64,000 nucleotides of DNA from positions 930,001-994,000 of the forward strand of contig JAGTXO010000007.1 in the NCBI GenBank assembly GCA_019448385.1, in the 5' to 3' direction. Shown here in pieces: positions 61,901 through 64,000 of the stretch; positions within the stretch are counted from its first letter, which is position 1, and every line of letters starts with the position of its first letter. A program made the position numbers and the translations under genes. The notes beneath the pieces were generated by a model. That model searched no databases. It was not told the DNA's origin and worked only from the letters and a program-made list of their open reading frames with translations. Source of the DNA: Diacronema lutheri (taxonomy: Eukaryota > Haptophyta > Pavlovophyceae > Pavlovales > Pavlovaceae).

Positions 61901-63779
61901 CCAACCGCCCCAACCGCCGTTCTTAACCGTCCCCAACCGCCCCAACCGCCCCGTGTCCGCCTCGTACGCATGCGCAGGAGGTGCTCCGCATTTACGCCCA
62001 GCAGCCCCATTGGCTCATGGTGCTCCTCGAGTACCTCGCGTCGCTCCAACACCCAGCGCTCGCGACGCACGCCGCCCGCGCGGGTGGCTCCGCCCGCGCC
62101 GCGGTCGCAACGACCGCCGGCGACGCGGCGGCGGCCGCCGGCGTCGGCGGTGCAGGCGGCGCGGGCGGCGCGCCGCTGCTGTGGGAGACGCTGATCGAGC
62201 TGTATTTGACGCCCGACCGCGGCCCCGACGGCAGCAGCAGCAGCAGCACCACCACCACCACCGCCCTCGCCGCCGCCGACGCGCAGACGCGCCTCGGCGC
62301 ACGTCTGGGAAGACTCGACGACGAGCGAGCACAAGGCGAGGACAAAGCGCTCGCGCTCCTCACCGGCGCGAGCGCGGCGGCTGTCTCGCGCGAGCACGCG
62401 CTCGTGCTCTGCGCGCAGCGCAGCTTTGAGCGGGGTACGCGCGCGCACAAAGGGCCGCGCAAAAAGGGCCGCGCGCACAAAGGGCCGCGCGCACAAAGGG
62501 CCGCGCAAAAAGGGCCGCGCGCACAAAGGGCGCGCACAAAGGGCCGCGCGCAAAAAGGGGCGCGCAAAAAGGGCCGCGCCCGTTTGCTCCCCGCCCGCCC
62601 GGCACGCGGCAACCCCGGCGTCCGCGTGCTGTCGACTTCCGAGGTGGCGTTGCCCTTCCCCCCCCCCCACCCCCAACTCCCCACGGTGTGTCTACACTCG
62701 TGGCTGCGCTGTCGAGTACAACTTGAACCTGCTTCCGTCCACACCCCGCCCAGCCCCAATTCTGCCCCCGCCCAGATCCCGCCCAGACCCCGCCCAGACC
62801 GCGCCCAGACCCCGCCCATAACATCACCCCACCCCACCCCCCCCCCCCCCCGCCATGCTCAGGCGTGCGCGCTGTACTCGAGCGCAGCCGCGCGTATGCC
62901 CTCATCGTGCAACGCCACCTCGATCGTCGAGAGCACGCCGACGCCGCGCGCGCGTGCCGCGCGTTCGCCGGCGTCGAGCCCGAGCTGTGGGTGCGCGCGC
63001 TCCGGCATTGGGGCGCGGTGTACGGGCGGGACGCTGGCACGCAGCGCGCGCGCAGTGGCGTCGAGCCCGCCACGACGCCGCCGCCGAGCGCGCGACACCG
63101 TGATCGTGGCGGCGACGACGGCAAGGGAGCAGGCGTGTCGCCCTCCGCGCCGCCCGCCGCGCCGCCCGCCGCCGCAGCCGGCACAGCCGACGGCGGCGGC
63201 GGCGGCATTGTCGGTCCGGACGCGGAGCTGCTTCCGGACACGGAGTTGCTTGCGCTGATTGAGGAGGCCCTTGGCGAGGTGCACCGCCTCGGTCTCCTCA
63301 CGCCAACCCTCGCGCTGCACGATCTCGCGCGCAACCCAGCCATGCCGCTCGCGCCCGTCCGCGCGCTGCTACTGCGTCACTTCGCCGCCGCGCGCGCGAG
63401 CTGCGTGGAGGACGAGCGGCAGGCGCGCTCGCACGCCGCGGAGATCGAGGCGATGCGCGCCGAGCTGCACGAGCTGCGCACGAGCGCGCGCGTGTTTCAG
63501 CTCAGCCGCTGCTGCCGGTCCGGCGCGCCGCTTGAGCTACCCACAATTCACTTTTTATGCGGCCACTCGTTTAATGCGTCGGCGCTCGGCGAGGGCGGTG
63601 CGGAGGAGTGCCCGTTGTGCGCGCCGGAGCACGCGCGCGTGCTGGGCAGGCAGCGCGCGCTCGAGGCGCGCGCGGCGCAGCACGATGCCTTCTTTAAGCA
63701 GCTGGAAGGCTCCGCGGACGGTTTTGCGACGGTGGCCGAATTTTTCGGGCGCGGCGTGATGAGCGCGCGCGCTCAGTGA
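58939..63779 (+). CDS. VPS11: VPS11, core subunit of the HOPS/CORVET tethering complexes, 3 exons
   Basis: Exons are predicted at 58939-61416, 61978-62434 and 62863-63779 (1,283 residues; GT-AG introns of phase 0 and 1). It starts SSFRWRKFDFFDQEEL, the standard VPS11 opening. An N-terminal beta-propeller follows, then a clathrin-heavy-chain-like alpha solenoid (KLSALTARGQFEVAIGLA, RIEALAAYLEALHA, AIRLCREAGLLDEALELSERHG). Splicing joins LCAQRSFERG to VRAVLERSRAYALIVQRHL, matching the family. Exon 2 has LRIYAQQPHWLMVLLEYLA and TLIELYLTPDR. The C-terminal RING-H2 is CCRSGAPLELPTIHFLCGHSF then ECPLC, followed by a short helix. VPS11 links endosome or vacuole fusion machinery and is a RING scaffold for VPS18. 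Insert-rich loops make it longer than the human 941 residues. The first ATG after the retroposon is used. Confidence 0.93.
61490..61722 (+). repeat. 57-bp minisatellite in VPS11 intron 1
   Basis: About three and a half units contain GGCGCGCCCCTCTCGGCTGG then CCGTTACGGCACGGCTGGCC and TTGGCCCGTCCGTTAC. Each unit carries three copies of a CTGGCCGT core. It lies inside the predicted intron 61417-61977. Confidence 0.9.
62440..62862 (+). repeat. Simple GGGCCGCGC-GCACAAA and CCCGCCCAGACC arrays in VPS11 intron 2
   Basis: AAAGGGCCGCGC units occupy about 62447-62575 and CCCGCCCAGACC units about 62765-62820, followed by a C run of about 12 bases (62839-62850). All lie in the predicted intron 62435-62862. 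Confidence 0.8.
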
Positions 63780-64000
63780 CCGAGCGGGTGCTCGCTCCGT
63801 CGACTTGCGTCCACGATGTCAGTCGATGTCTCAGCCGTGTCGCAGGCAGTCGACTGCAGTCCGCTCTCGCTCAGGCAGTGGCCGCACTGCCTGCTGGGCC
63901 CTCAGGCGCCTGTGAGCGTCGTTTGTAATTTAAATAAGGGGGCGCTGCCCTGGGGCTGGAGACCCCGCCGGGGGGCGGGGGACCGTTTTACCTAAATGCC
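63780..64000. other. 3' region of VPS11 with a retroposon-like tail
   Basis: GCCTGTGAGCGTCGTTTGTA at about 63910-63929 differs by two bases from the end of the 13117 retroposon copy (GCCTGTAAGCGTCGTTAGTA). A CTCGCTCCGT word also lies in both. It may be a further, older copy, but no flanking repeat is seen. GGGGGCGC-type inverted G/C runs (63945-63995) follow. No gene is seen to the window edge. Confidence 0.5.

Noticed and set aside
1-64000. tRNA or rRNA genes
   Set aside because: I saw no B-box GGTTCGAATCC-like sequence with a matching acceptor stem and no rRNA core motifs, but short RNA genes could be missed by eye.

Overview
This window is nuclear DNA from a very GC-rich, gene-dense unicellular eukaryote. 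A red-lineage alga is most likely, and a haptophyte (for example a pavlovophyte) is my best guess. The evidence is spliceosomal introns of about 110-720 bp (most GT-AG, two GC-AG), a U2 snRNA gene, and eukaryotic cell-biology genes (kinesin, VPS11, ATG11, NASP, KATNIP, mitochondrial ISCA2 and TACO1). One protein also has an ER-signal-plus-Phe start (AHA|F) of the kind used for secondary red plastids. The species assignment is inference; no organellar or rRNA marker is present.

Layout, left to right. 1-11 kb: the 3' part of an LRR membrane protein, mitochondrial ISCA2, and a large kinesin whose 3' end almost touches the convergent TACO1 gene. 11.8-24 kb: a secreted glycosyltransferase-like protein, a MYND-finger protein, a five-exon ATG11/RB1CC1-type autophagy scaffold, and a convergent NASP histone chaperone. 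24-32.8 kb: a GT47 exostosin-like enzyme, a WD40 protein with a C-terminal PIP-box-like motif, a small inverted-repeat mobile-element zone, an unrecognised alanine/arginine-rich protein and a SpeH-type AdoMet decarboxylase. 32.8-40 kb: an armadillo-like protein, an ABCG half-transporter, U2 snRNA and a small secreted protein. 40.7-47.5 kb: a 2,210-residue KATNIP (katanin-interacting) homologue. 47.5-50.3 kb: a 2.76-kb DNA transposon with 438-bp terminal inverted repeats and an 8-bp target duplication. 50.3-64 kb: an unknown membrane protein, a GT-B-like enzyme and a second GT47 enzyme in tandem, an alpha/beta hydrolase, and VPS11.

Functional themes are endomembrane traffic and autophagy (VPS11, ATG11), microtubule/cilium biology (kinesin, KATNIP), mitochondrial housekeeping (ISCA2, TACO1) and several Golgi/ER glycosyltransferase-like proteins. 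These are neighbours rather than an operon.

Two kinds of structure stand out. First, at least three insertions of a short retroposon share the 3' terminus GTTAGTA and are each flanked by 13-16-bp direct repeats. All three sit just upstream of or between genes. Second, GC-rich minisatellites (units of about 37, 43, 57 and 66 bp) lie inside introns of ATG11, ABCG, VPS11 and kinesin. Intron boundaries were chosen by hand from splice signals, frame and family conservation, so exon coordinates are predictions.
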